From the NCBI RefSeq assembly GCF_023544665.1, contig NZ_JAMJFL010000031.1, forward strand, positions 28,072 through 92,071: a DNA stretch of 64,000 nt, given 5' to 3'. The stretch is from Streptomyces sp. YS415 (GTDB taxonomy: Bacteria; Actinomycetota; Actinomycetes; Streptomycetales; Streptomycetaceae). Positions 33,820-40,930 of this stretch are shown here, one piece after another. Both the position numbers and the translations under genes were made by a program. The notes under the pieces are model-generated. The model searched no databases and was not told the origin of the DNA. It saw nothing but the letters and a program-made list of their open reading frames with translations. Each line of letters starts with the position of its first letter. Position 1 is the stretch's first letter.

Positions 33820-34251
33820 GTGACTGTAGTGCCGCAGCAAGGCAGCAGCGGGGGCGGTTCCGGCAACCTCTACGACGTACTGGAACTCGTCCTGGACCGG
33901 GGTCTGGTCATCGACGCCTTCGTGCGGGTCTCCCTGGTGGGCATCGAGATCGCGAAGATCGACGTACGGGTCGTCGTCGCCAGCGTCGACACCTATCTCC
34001 GCTTCGCCGAGGCGTGCAACCGGCTGGATCTGGAGTCGGGCCGCAAGGCTCCGGCGCAGCTGACCGATGTCGTCGGGGGCACGCTGGAGAGCGGGGCCAA
34101 GGGCAAGAGCAAGGGGGCGCTGAGCGGTGCGGCGGAGGCCGTCAGCGAATCGCTCGGCAAGGGCCGCGAGAAGGAGCCCGAGCGCGCCGAGCGCGGCTCC
34201 GAACGGCGCGCCACGAGGAGCCGGGAGTCCGCGCGGGACCGGGAGGAGTGA
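33820..34251 (+). CDS. gvpA: gas vesicle structural protein GvpA, with long charged tail
   Basis: 143 residues from GTG at 33820, with GGAAGG upstream. The GvpA core, about residues 16-75, is well conserved: NLYDVLELVLDRGLVIDAFVRVSLVGIEIAKIDVRVVVASVDTYLRFAEACNRLDL. This is the amphipathic beta-hairpin subunit that builds the hollow gas-permeable vesicle wall. A 15-residue Gly/Ser leader and a tail of about 65 residues rich in Lys, Glu, Arg and Ser extend it beyond the usual 70-75 residues of cyanobacterial GvpA, as is common in actinomycete forms. Confidence 0.92.
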   Translation: MTVVPQQGSSGGGSGNLYDVLELVLDRGLVIDAFVRVSLVGIEIAKIDVRVVVASVDTYLRFAEACNRLDLESGRKAPAQLTDVVGGTLESGAKGKSKGALSGAAEAVSESLGKGREKEPERAERGSERRATRSRESARDREE

Positions 34252-34258
34252 GCGGGCG

Positions 34259-34972
34259 ATGTCCGTGTACGTGTACGCGATCACCAAGGAGTCCCACCCG
34301 TTGCGGCTGGACGGCCTCGAGGGTGTGGGCAAGGTTCCCGCCGAACCGCGCGTGGTGCGCGCCGACTCCGTGTGCGCCGTCGTCAGCGAGGCTCCCGAGG
34401 AGCTCTCGGTCTCCCGCGACGACCTCCGAGGGCACTTCGGGGTGGTGGAGGGACTGTGGACCGAAGGTCCCGTCCTGCCGCTGGGCTTCGGGTTCCTCGC
34501 CCCGGACGAGGACAGCGTGAGCGCCCTGCTGGAGCAGCGGGCGGAGGAGTTCTCCCAGCGCATCGACGAGCTCACCGGGCGCGCGGAGTACAACCTCAAG
34601 GGCATCCAGGACGAGGACGCCGTGCTGGCCGCGGTCCTCCGGGACAACCCGCGGGCCCGGGAGCTGAACGAGCGGACGCGCGCGGGCGAGGGCGTCTACG
34701 AGGACCGGCTGGCCCTCGGCGAGCTGGTCGCCCAGGAGGTGCAGAACCGGCAGGATGCGCTGGCCGGGGAGGTCCTGTCCGCGCTGCGGCCCCTCGCGGC
34801 CGCCGAGAAGGTGGCGCCGCCGTCCCAGCAGTACTTCGTCAACGCCTCGTTCCTGATCGACGACGAGCGGTCCGAGGAGTTCACCGAGGCCTGCCGCGAA
34901 CTGGCCGAACGCTACGGCGAGGGCGTGGAGCTCCGGCTGCGGGGACCCCTGCCGCCGTACAGCTTCGTGTGA
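34259..34972 (+). CDS. gvpF: gas vesicle protein GvpF (GvpF/GvpL family)
   Basis: 237 residues from ATG at 34259, 7 bp after the gvpA stop. GvpL/GvpF family: MSVYVYAITKESHPLRLDGLEGVG at the start, VRADSVCAVVSEAPEELSVSRDDLRGHFGVVEGLWTEGPVLPLGFGF in the middle, and the C-terminal VELRLRGPLPPYSFV ending that defines the family. GvpF binds GvpA and is needed for nucleation. It is the only intact member of this family in the cluster, because gvpL downstream has collapsed. Confidence 0.92.
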   Translation: MSVYVYAITKESHPLRLDGLEGVGKVPAEPRVVRADSVCAVVSEAPEELSVSRDDLRGHFGVVEGLWTEGPVLPLGFGFLAPDEDSVSALLEQRAEEFSQRIDELTGRAEYNLKGIQDEDAVLAAVLRDNPRARELNERTRAGEGVYEDRLALGELVAQEVQNRQDALAGEVLSALRPLAAAEKVAPPSQQYFVNASFLIDDERSEEFTEACRELAERYGEGVELRLRGPLPPYSFV

Positions 34973-34988
34973 GCCGGAAGGAGGCGTC

Positions 34989-35252
34989 GTGGGACTGGTC
35001 AGCGGGATCCTGCTGCTGCCGTTCGCGCCCGTGCGGGGCGTGGGCTGGGTGCTCGACAAGGTCGTCCGTACCGCCGAGGACGAGTACTACGACCCGGCTC
35101 CGGTGCAGGAGGGGCTCATCAACCTGGAGCGGGCCCGGGAGCGGGGCGAGGTCGACGAGGAGGAGTTCGCGGAGCGGGAGACGGCACTGCTGCACCGCCT
35201 GGAGGAGATCAGGGCCTACCAGCTGCGACAGGCCGGGCCGGGCGGACCGTGA
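34989..35252 (+). CDS. gvpG: gas vesicle protein GvpG
   Basis: 87 residues from GTG at 34989, with GGAAGGAGG upstream. A GvpG domain: LVSGILLLPFAPVRGVGWVLDKVVRTAEDEYYD, then an amphipathic helix LERARERGEVDEEEFAERETALLHRLEEI. GvpG is an assembly factor of the vesicle nucleation complex. Spaced 16 bp after gvpF. Confidence 0.9.
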   Translation: MGLVSGILLLPFAPVRGVGWVLDKVVRTAEDEYYDPAPVQEGLINLERARERGEVDEEEFAERETALLHRLEEIRAYQLRQAGPGGP

Positions 35253-35301
35253 CGCGCGGGACCGGCTGCGGCGGCAGGTGGGCGAGGAGAGAGGGCAGGT
35301 C

Positions 35302-35940
35302 ATGAACAACGCCAAGATCGGCGCGGCCCTTCTGGGCGGCTATCTGCTGGGCCGGACGAAGAAGGGCAAGCTCGCGATCGGGATGGGGGCGATGCTCGCC
35401 GGGTCGCGGGTCAATCCCGTGCAGGTCGGCAAGACCCTCCAGGAGTCTCCCCTCGTCAACACCCTTGCCCAGCAGGTACGGACCGAACTGGGCGGTGCGG
35501 GGAAGGCGGCGGCCACCACGGTGCTGAAGGCGCAGGCCGACAGCCTGGCCGACGCGCTGCACGCACGCACCAGCGGGTTGCGGCAGCAGGCGGAGGACGA
35601 GGAGGCGGAGGAGCAGGACACGGCGGAGGACGAGGAGGCGGAGGAGCAGGACACGGCGGAGGACGAGGAGGCGGAGGAGGAGACGGACGAGGACGCGGAC
35701 GAGGAGGAGGGCACCGCCGAGACCGAAGCGTCCGACGAGGAAGAGGAGCCGGACACCGAGGAGGAGCTGGACGCCGACGAGGAGCCGAACTCCGACGAGG
35801 AGGAGAAGCCTCGCGCGAAGGCGCGCCGGGACTCGGGGCGAGCCCCGAAGACGGGCCAGGCCGCGAAGAAGACGTCGTCGTCCGCGCGCAGCCGCACGAA
35901 GAGCGCCGGCTCACGAGCGAGGAGGCCGGACGATGGCTGA
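35302..35940 (+). CDS. gvpY: GvpY-like protein with acidic repeat region
   Basis: 212 residues from ATG at 35302 (AGGT upstream). The N-terminus is a membrane-active stretch (AKIGAALLGGYLLGRTKKGKLAIGMGAMLAG), followed by a helical section QTLAQQV-like. Residues 97-175 are extremely acidic, with an 11-residue unit AEDEEAEEQDT encoded by 33-bp DNA repeats (35590-35622, 35623-35655 and a 24-bp third copy). The C-terminus is basic (RAKARRDSGRAPK). The position between gvpG and gvpZ, as in other Streptomyces gvp clusters, supports gvpY. Function unknown. Overlaps gvpZ by 8 bp. Confidence 0.75.
   Translation: MNNAKIGAALLGGYLLGRTKKGKLAIGMGAMLAGSRVNPVQVGKTLQESPLVNTLAQQVRTELGGAGKAAATTVLKAQADSLADALHARTSGLRQQAEDEEAEEQDTAEDEEAEEQDTAEDEEAEEETDEDADEEEGTAETEASDEEEEPDTEEELDADEEPNSDEEEKPRAKARRDSGRAPKTGQAAKKTSSSARSRTKSAGSRARRPDDG
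35590..35679 (+). repeat. 33-bp tandem repeat within gvpY
   Basis: Two full 33-bp copies starting GCGGAGGACGAGGAGG at 35590 and 35623, plus 24 bp of a third at 35656. In frame, 11 codons each, so copy-number change would keep the reading frame. Confidence 0.85.
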
Positions 35941-36211
35941 GCCCAAGACCGCGGGACAGGGCACGGCACCTCAGCTGGGCGAGGGCGCGCAACGGCTCGG
36001 CAAGGGGCAGATCGGTCCAGGCGGCCTGACCAAGGCGGCGGGCCGGGGCGCCCGGCAGGTCCGCGATCATCTGCCGGCGGGCAAGAAGCCGGCCTCGACC
36101 GCCGCGCGGGCGAAGGACGCCGTGGTCGACGAGGCCAAGGACATCGGGCAGCAGGGCCCCAAGGGCGAGGAGCCGGAACCGGGCCGCGACGACGGGCCGA
36201 GGCCGTCGTGA
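35933..36211 (+). CDS. gvpZ: GvpZ-like gas vesicle cluster protein
   Basis: 92 residues from ATG at 35933, overlapping the gvpY stop by 8 bp. It is hydrophilic and rich in Gly, Lys, Pro and Ala (GQGTAPQLGEGAQRLGKGQIGPGGLTKAAGRGARQVRDHLPAGKK), with no membrane segment. The name rests on position between gvpY and gvpJ in Streptomyces gvp clusters; the sequence itself reveals no domain. Its stop overlaps the gvpJ start (GTGA). Confidence 0.7.
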   Translation: MAEPKTAGQGTAPQLGEGAQRLGKGQIGPGGLTKAAGRGARQVRDHLPAGKKPASTAARAKDAVVDEAKDIGQQGPKGEEPEPGRDDGPRPS

Positions 36212-36714
36212 CCCAGCCCGAGCCGCGGTCCGGCGGCCTGTCCCCGTCCCTGTCCCCCTACGGTCAGCAGCAGGGCGGGTCGAATCTGGCCGACATCCTC
36301 GAACGCGTCCTCGACAAGGGCATCGTCATCGTCGGCGACATCCGGATCAACCTGCTCGACATCGAGCTGCTCACCATCAAGCTCCGTCTCCTCGTGGCCT
36401 CCGTGGACAAGGCCAAGGAGATCGGCATCGACTGGTGGGAGAACGATCCCTATCTGTCCTCGCGCGCGAACGGCGGCCGCAACAGCCTGGAGGCGCAGAA
36501 CAGGAAGCTGCGCGCCGAGGTGGAGGAGCTGCGCCGCCGCGCCGAGGAGTCCCCGGCCGAGCTTCCCCGGCGGTCTTCGGACGCCTCCCGCCGGCCGCGT
36601 GCCCCGGAGAAGGCGGAACGTGCCCCGGAGAAGACGGAACGGGAGCCCGGCCGGGAGCCGCGGCGCCCCCGGCGCAGGCCGAAGGATCCCGAGGACGGGG
36701 ACCAGGAGCCGTGA
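36208..36714 (+). CDS. gvpJ: gas vesicle protein GvpJ (GvpA/J paralogue)
   Basis: 168 residues from GTG at 36208. A GvpA-like core at residues 24-80: NLADILERVLDKGIVIVGDIRINLLDIELLTIKLRLLVASVDKAKEIGIDWWENDPYLS, followed by a coiled-coil-like segment (AQNRKLRAEVEELRRRAEE) and a Pro/Arg/Glu-rich tail. GvpJ is a minor wall component or cap protein related to GvpA and binds other assembly factors. It overlaps the gvpZ stop and the gvpL remnant (GTGA at both ends). Confidence 0.9.
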   Translation: MTQPEPRSGGLSPSLSPYGQQQGGSNLADILERVLDKGIVIVGDIRINLLDIELLTIKLRLLVASVDKAKEIGIDWWENDPYLSSRANGGRNSLEAQNRKLRAEVEELRRRAEESPAELPRRSSDASRRPRAPEKAERAPEKTEREPGREPRRPRRRPKDPEDGDQEP

Positions 36715-36827
36715 GCGGGCAGCTGAGCCACGTCTGCGCCGACGGCCTGCCCGGTGTCCGGGTGGAGGTGACCGGCCCCTGGGCGCCGTACTCCTTCGGG
36801 GCGCTGCCCGAAGGGGGCGGGCCGTGA
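36711..36827 (+). pseudogene. gvpL: gvpL remnant (only extreme C-terminus left)
   Basis: 39 codons from GTG at 36711 (GTGA overlap with the gvpJ stop) to TGA at 36825-36827. The peptide starts VSGQLSHVCADGLP and ends GVRVEVTGPWAPYSFGALPEGG. The latter is the signature C-terminal strand of GvpF/GvpL proteins. A normal GvpL of this cluster type is some 230-270 residues. The start, stop and both overlaps are kept, so an in-frame internal deletion fits best. Translation coupling to gvpS is preserved through TGATG. Confidence 0.8.
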
Positions 36828-37093
36828 TGAGCGGGTACGGCCCCGTTCCGTACGACGGCCGGCCGATCAGCCAGCGGCAGGTGGCGCTGATCGACCTGCT
36901 CGACCGGCTGCTGAGCGGCGGGGTGGTGATCACCGGGGATGTCGTGCTGTCGATCGCCGACATCGACCTGGTGCGGATCTCGCTGCGCGCGGTGGTGGTC
37001 GCCGTCCGCGACCAGCTGGCGCAGCAGTGGGTACCGGTGCCGCCGGCACCCTCCGGCACGGAACTGGGCGGCGACGGTGACGGGCCCGGCTGA
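36827..37093 (+). CDS. gvpS: gas vesicle protein GvpS (GvpA/M-like)
   Basis: 88 residues from ATG at 36827, overlapping the gvpL remnant stop; a GTG directly in front is an alternative. The core resembles GvpA: ISQRQVALIDLLDRLLSGGVVITGDVVLSIADIDLVRISLRAVVVAV. It is a minor wall or adaptor subunit in actinomycete gas vesicle clusters. Its 3' end overlaps gvpK by 17 bp. Confidence 0.87.
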   Translation: MSGYGPVPYDGRPISQRQVALIDLLDRLLSGGVVITGDVVLSIADIDLVRISLRAVVVAVRDQLAQQWVPVPPAPSGTELGGDGDGPG

Positions 37094-37478
37094 CCGGCCG
37101 TCCGCCGACCGGCTGCGGGAAGTGGCCGAGGCCGCCGGCCGCGCGTTCTCGCTGCTGCCGGCCCGGCCGGCCGACCTCACGCCGCCGCCCGCCGGACAGT
37201 CCGCCGCGCGACGGCTGCACGCCGACCCGGACACCGTGGAACGGGACCTGGTCCGGCTGGTCCTCACCCTGGTGGAGCTGGTGCGCCAGCTGATGGAGCG
37301 GCAGGCCCTGCACCGGGTGGACCAGGGCGACCTGACGGAGGAGCAGGAGGAGCGGCTCGGCCTGACGCTGATGCTGCTGCACGACCGGATGGCCGAACTG
37401 TGCGACCACTGGGGCCTCACCCTGGAGGACCTCAACCTCGACCTGGGCCCGCTCGGCCCGCTGCTCCCGCCGCAGTGA
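37077..37478 (+). CDS. gvpK: gas vesicle protein GvpK
   Basis: 133 residues. I chose GTG at 37077, inside the end of gvpS; the next in-frame starts would cut conserved sequence. The GvpK domain covers residues 40-130: HADPDTVERDLVRLVLTLVELVRQLMERQALHRVDQGDLTEEQEERLGLTLMLLHDRMAELCDHWGLTLEDLNLDLGPLGPLL. It is an accessory assembly factor and the last gene of the gas vesicle operon. No clear terminator hairpin was found before the convergent epimerase gene. Confidence 0.9.
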   Translation: MTGPADRPSADRLREVAEAAGRAFSLLPARPADLTPPPAGQSAARRLHADPDTVERDLVRLVLTLVELVRQLMERQALHRVDQGDLTEEQEERLGLTLMLLHDRMAELCDHWGLTLEDLNLDLGPLGPLLPPQ

Positions 37479-37555
37479 GCCCCGGAGCGGCGAGGCCGTG
37501 AGACGTTCGGGCCCGGCCCCGGCCCGCTCGCCCCGGCCGCGCCGACTCCTGGGCG

Positions 37556-38386
37556 CTACCCCGTGTGCGCCGCGAACCGGGCCGCGGTCTCCGCCAGCAC
37601 CTCCCGGCCGTCCCGTGCCCACAGGCCGTCGTTGAAGAGCTCCACCTCGATGGCGCCGGTGTAGCCGGCCGCCTCGACGTACCCCTGCCACTCGCGCATG
37701 TCGATCGAGCCGTCGCCGATCTGACCGCGGCCGGTGAGCACGCCCTCGGGCAACGGCGTGGTCCAGTCGGCGAGTTGGAAGGTGTGGAGCCGTCCGCCCG
37801 CGCCCGCCCGGGCGATCTGCGCGGGCGCGTCGTCGTCCCACCAGATGTGGTACGTGTCCACCGTGACGCCGACCTGCCGGGCGGGGAAGCGTTCGGCGAG
37901 GTCCAGGGCCTGGGCGAGGGTGGAGACCACGCAGCGGTCGGCGGCGTACATCGGGTGCAGCGGCTCGATGGCCAGCCGTACCCCGTGGTCCTCGGCGTAC
38001 GGGCCCAGGACCGCCAGCGCGTCGGCGATCCGCTCCCGCGCGCCGCGCAGGTCCTTCGAGCCCGCCGGGAGACCGCCGGAGACCAGGACGAGGGTGTCCG
38101 TGCCCAGGGTGGCCGCCTCCTCGACGGCCCGCCGGTTGTCGTCCAGCGCCCTGGCCCGCTCCGGCGCGTCGATCGCCGTGAGGAACCCGCCGCGGCACAG
38201 GGTGGTGACCGTCAGCCCCGCGTCCCGGACCGCCTTGGCCGTCGCCTCCAGGCCGTACGCCTGGACGGGCTCCCGCCACAGGCCGACGTTGACGACGCCC
38301 AGCTGTGCGCACGCGTCGACCAGTTCCGGCATCGACAGCTGCTTGACCGTCATCTGGTTGATGGAGAAACGCGCCAGGTCCGTCAC
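37556..38386 (-). CDS. sugar phosphate isomerase/epimerase (TIM barrel)
   Basis: 276 residues from GTG at 38386, overlapping the stop of the DapA-like gene (GTGA). An AP-endonuclease-2-like barrel: FSINQMTVKQLSMPELVDACAQLGVVNVGLW, VRLAIEPLHPMYAADRC and GVTVDTYHIWWDDD supply the Glu, Asp and His metal-site residues, then DGSIDMREWQGYVEAAGYTGAIEVELFN. It is expected to isomerise or epimerise a sugar or keto-acid intermediate. Last gene of a three-gene sugar operon controlled by the LacI-type regulator at 40931. Confidence 0.88.
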   Translation of the reverse strand: MTDLARFSINQMTVKQLSMPELVDACAQLGVVNVGLWREPVQAYGLEATAKAVRDAGLTVTTLCRGGFLTAIDAPERARALDDNRRAVEEAATLGTDTLVLVSGGLPAGSKDLRGARERIADALAVLGPYAEDHGVRLAIEPLHPMYAADRCVVSTLAQALDLAERFPARQVGVTVDTYHIWWDDDAPAQIARAGAGGRLHTFQLADWTTPLPEGVLTGRGQIGDGSIDMREWQGYVEAAGYTGAIEVELFNDGLWARDGREVLAETAARFAAHTG

Positions 38387-39534
38387 TGGTTCACCCCGTA
38401 CGTCGACAACAGGTTCCGCATCCGTTCCTCGGCACGTCCCGGGTCCGGGAACAGGCCCAGGCCGTCGGCGAGTTCGTAGGCGCGGGCGAGGTGCGGGAGC
38501 GAGCGGGCCGACTGCAGGCCGCCGACCATCGTGAAGTGGTCCTGGTGGCCCGCGAGCCAGGCCAGCAGCACCACGCCGGTCTTGTAGAACCGGGTCGGCG
38601 GCTGGAAGAGGTGGCGGGACAGCTCGACGGTCGGATCGAGGAGTTCCCGGAAGCCCTTGGCGTCCCCCGTGTCCAGGACCCGGACCGCCTCCGCCGCCAG
38701 CGGGCCGAGCGGATCGAAGATGCCGAGCAGGGCGTGGCTGAAGCCCTTCTCGTCCCCGGCGATCAGCTCCGGGTAGTTGAAGTCGTCGCCGGTGTAGCAG
38801 CGCACGCCCTGCGGGAGCCGCCGGCGCAGGTCGATCTCGCGCTGCGCGTCCAACAGGGAGACCTTGATGCCGTCGACCTTGTCGGGGTGGGCGGCGATGA
38901 CCTCCAGGAAGGTGTCGGTGGCCGCGTCGAGGTCGGAGGAGCCCCAGTAGCCCTCCAGCGCCGGGTCGAACATGGGGCCGAGCCAGTGCAGGATCACGGG
39001 TTCGGCGGACTGGCGCAGGAGATGGCCGTACACCTCCAGGTAGTCCTCGGGGCCGCGGGCGGCGGCCGCCAGCGCCCGGGACGCCATGAGGATCGGCTGC
39101 GCGCCGGACTCCTCGACGACGGCGAGCTGTTCCTCGTAGGCGGCGCGGACCTCGTCGAGGGTGCCCGCGGCGAGCTGGTCGGTGCCGACCCCGCAGGCGA
39201 TGCGCCCGCCGGCCGCCCGGGCCTCGGCCGCGCTGCGCCGGATCAGCTCGGCGGCGCCCGCCCAGTCCAGGCCCATCCCGCGCTGCGCGGTGTCCATGGC
39301 CTCGGCGACACCGAGCCCGTGCGACCACAGGTGCCGCCGGAAGGCGAGCGTGGCGTCCCAGTCGACGGCGGCCGGCGAGTCGGGGCTGACGTCGGCGAAG
39401 GGATCGGCGACGACATGGGCCGCGGAGAACACCGTACGAGAGGTGAAGGCCGCGCCCGGGGTGACGGCGACGGGCTCCCGCCGCGGCTCGTAGGCCCGCA
39501 GGGCCCCGGTGGCGTCGGGGAGTCGGATGGTCAC
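38383..39534 (-). CDS. DapA/dihydrodipicolinate-synthase-family lyase
   Basis: 383 residues from GTG at 39534; GTGA overlaps at both ends. DUF993/DHDPS-like barrel: RTVFSAAHVVADPFADVSPDSPAAVDWDATLAFRRHLWSHGLGVAEAMDTAQRG, GRIACGVGTDQLA, VDGIKVSLLDAQREIDLRRRL with the candidate Schiff-base Lys, and YTGDDFNYPELIAGDEKGFSHALLGIFDP. The family carries out aldol cleavage or dehydration of sugar-derived 2-keto acids. It probably acts on the product of the oxidoreductase upstream. Confidence 0.85.
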   Translation of the reverse strand: MTIRLPDATGALRAYEPRREPVAVTPGAAFTSRTVFSAAHVVADPFADVSPDSPAAVDWDATLAFRRHLWSHGLGVAEAMDTAQRGMGLDWAGAAELIRRSAAEARAAGGRIACGVGTDQLAAGTLDEVRAAYEEQLAVVEESGAQPILMASRALAAAARGPEDYLEVYGHLLRQSAEPVILHWLGPMFDPALEGYWGSSDLDAATDTFLEVIAAHPDKVDGIKVSLLDAQREIDLRRRLPQGVRCYTGDDFNYPELIAGDEKGFSHALLGIFDPLGPLAAEAVRVLDTGDAKGFRELLDPTVELSRHLFQPPTRFYKTGVVLLAWLAGHQDHFTMVGGLQSARSLPHLARAYELADGLGLFPDPGRAEERMRNLLSTYGVNQ

Positions 39535-40682
39535 AGCGCGATCTCCGGTACGTCGAGGCGGCGGCCCTCGGCCGAGGACTTCAGGCCCAGTTCGGCGAGC
39601 TGGACGCCACGGGCGCCGGCCAGGAGGTCCCAGTGGTAGGGGGCGTCGGCGTAGACGTGCCGGAGGAAGAGCTCCCACTGCGCCTTGAAGCCGTTGTCGA
39701 ACTCGGCGTTGTCCGGAACTTCCTGCCACTGGTCGCGGAAGACCTCGGTGGCCGGGATGTCGGGGTTCCAGACGGGCTTGGGGGTGGCCGAGCGGTGCTG
39801 TGCGCGGCAGGTGCGCAGCCCCGCGACCGCCGAGCCCTCGGTGCCGTCGACCTGGAACTCCACCAGCTCGTCGCGGTTCACGCGCACCGCCCAGGAGGAG
39901 TTGATCTGGGCGACGGCACCGCCCTCGAGCTCGAAGATGCCGTAGGCGGCGTCGTCGGCGGTGGCGTCGTAGGGCTTGCCGTTCTCGTCCCAGCGCTGCG
40001 GGATGTGGGTGGCGGTGAGCGCCTGGACGGACGTCACCCGGCCGAACAGCTCGTGCAGCACGTACTCCCAGTGCGGGAACATGTCGACGACGATGCCGCC
40101 GCCGTCCTGCGCGCGGTAGTTCCAGGAGGGGCGCTGCGCGGACTGCCAGTCGCCCTCGAAGACCCAGTAGCCGAACTCGCCGCGCACGGAGAGGATCCGG
40201 CCGAAAAAGCCGCCGTCGATGAGCCGCTTGAGCTTGAGCAGGCCGGGGAGGAAGAGCTTGTCCTGGACCACGCCGTGCTTGATGCCCTTCGCGCGGGCCA
40301 GCCGGGCCAGTTCCAGGGCGCCCTCGAGACCGGTGGCCGTGGGCTTCTCGGTGTAGATGTGCTTGCCCGCGGCGATCGCCTTCCTGATCGCCTCCTCGCG
40401 GGCGGAGGTGACCTGGGCGTCGAAGTAGATGTCCACGGCCGGGTCGGCGAGGACCGCGTCGACGTCCGTGGAGATGTGCTCCAGGCCGTGCCGCTCGGCG
40501 AGCGCCTCGAGCGCGTGCGCCCGGCGGCCCACCAGGACCGGCTCCGGCCACAGCACGGTGCCGTCGCCGAGGTCGAGGCCGCCCTGTTCGCGCAGGGCGA
40601 GGATCGAGCGGACGAGGTGCTGGCGGTAGCCCATGCGCCCGGTCACGCCGTTCATGGCGATACGCACCGTTTTGCGTGTCAC
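39531..40682 (-). CDS. Gfo/Idh/MocA-family oxidoreductase
   Basis: 383 residues from GTG at 40682. NAD(P)-binding Rossmann domain at the N-terminus (VRIAMNGVTGRMGYRQHLVRSILAL), IYFDAQVTSAREEAIRKAIAAGKHIYTEKPTAT with the family's EKP motif, and the substrate domain with GGGIVVDMFPHWEYVLHELFGRV, which supplies the Asp and His that usually sit in the active site. It oxidises a sugar or inositol-like polyol. First gene of the operon; a LacI-type operator lies in its promoter region. Confidence 0.9.
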   Translation of the reverse strand: MTRKTVRIAMNGVTGRMGYRQHLVRSILALREQGGLDLGDGTVLWPEPVLVGRRAHALEALAERHGLEHISTDVDAVLADPAVDIYFDAQVTSAREEAIRKAIAAGKHIYTEKPTATGLEGALELARLARAKGIKHGVVQDKLFLPGLLKLKRLIDGGFFGRILSVRGEFGYWVFEGDWQSAQRPSWNYRAQDGGGIVVDMFPHWEYVLHELFGRVTSVQALTATHIPQRWDENGKPYDATADDAAYGIFELEGGAVAQINSSWAVRVNRDELVEFQVDGTEGSAVAGLRTCRAQHRSATPKPVWNPDIPATEVFRDQWQEVPDNAEFDNGFKAQWELFLRHVYADAPYHWDLLAGARGVQLAELGLKSSAEGRRLDVPEIAL

Positions 40683-40718
40683 GTCAATCCCTTCGTCCGC
40701 TGACGCCCCACCGGCGCA

Positions 40719-40730
40719 GCAAGCGCTTTC
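40719..40730. promoter_or_regulatory. LacI-family operator candidate
   Basis: GCAAGCGCTTTC with central palindrome AAGCGCTT, the pattern bound by many LacI/GalR proteins. It lies 37 bp upstream of the oxidoreductase start, in the divergent region shared with the lacI-type gene. A second imperfect repeat GGTCT-GTACA-AGACC is at 40761-40775. Confidence 0.65.
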
Positions 40731-40930
40731 TATATGGACTGAAGCTAGCCTCTGAGCAGTGGTCTGTACAAGACCGTGATGGGGATGAGTCGTTCGAGGG
40801 GGCGAACAAACCGGGTGCCCGGCCGTATGGTCTGGTCGGCAGCCTCGGAACCGTATGCGGCGGGGGCCTGTCTAGGAGCACGTACGAGGTACGAGGCGGT
40901 ACGAGCGATGCGCGACCGGAGGACGACGAG

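Noticed and set aside
33455..37478. Gas vesicle cluster as a recently acquired genomic island
   Set aside because: No integrase, tRNA, direct repeats or base-composition break seen at its borders.
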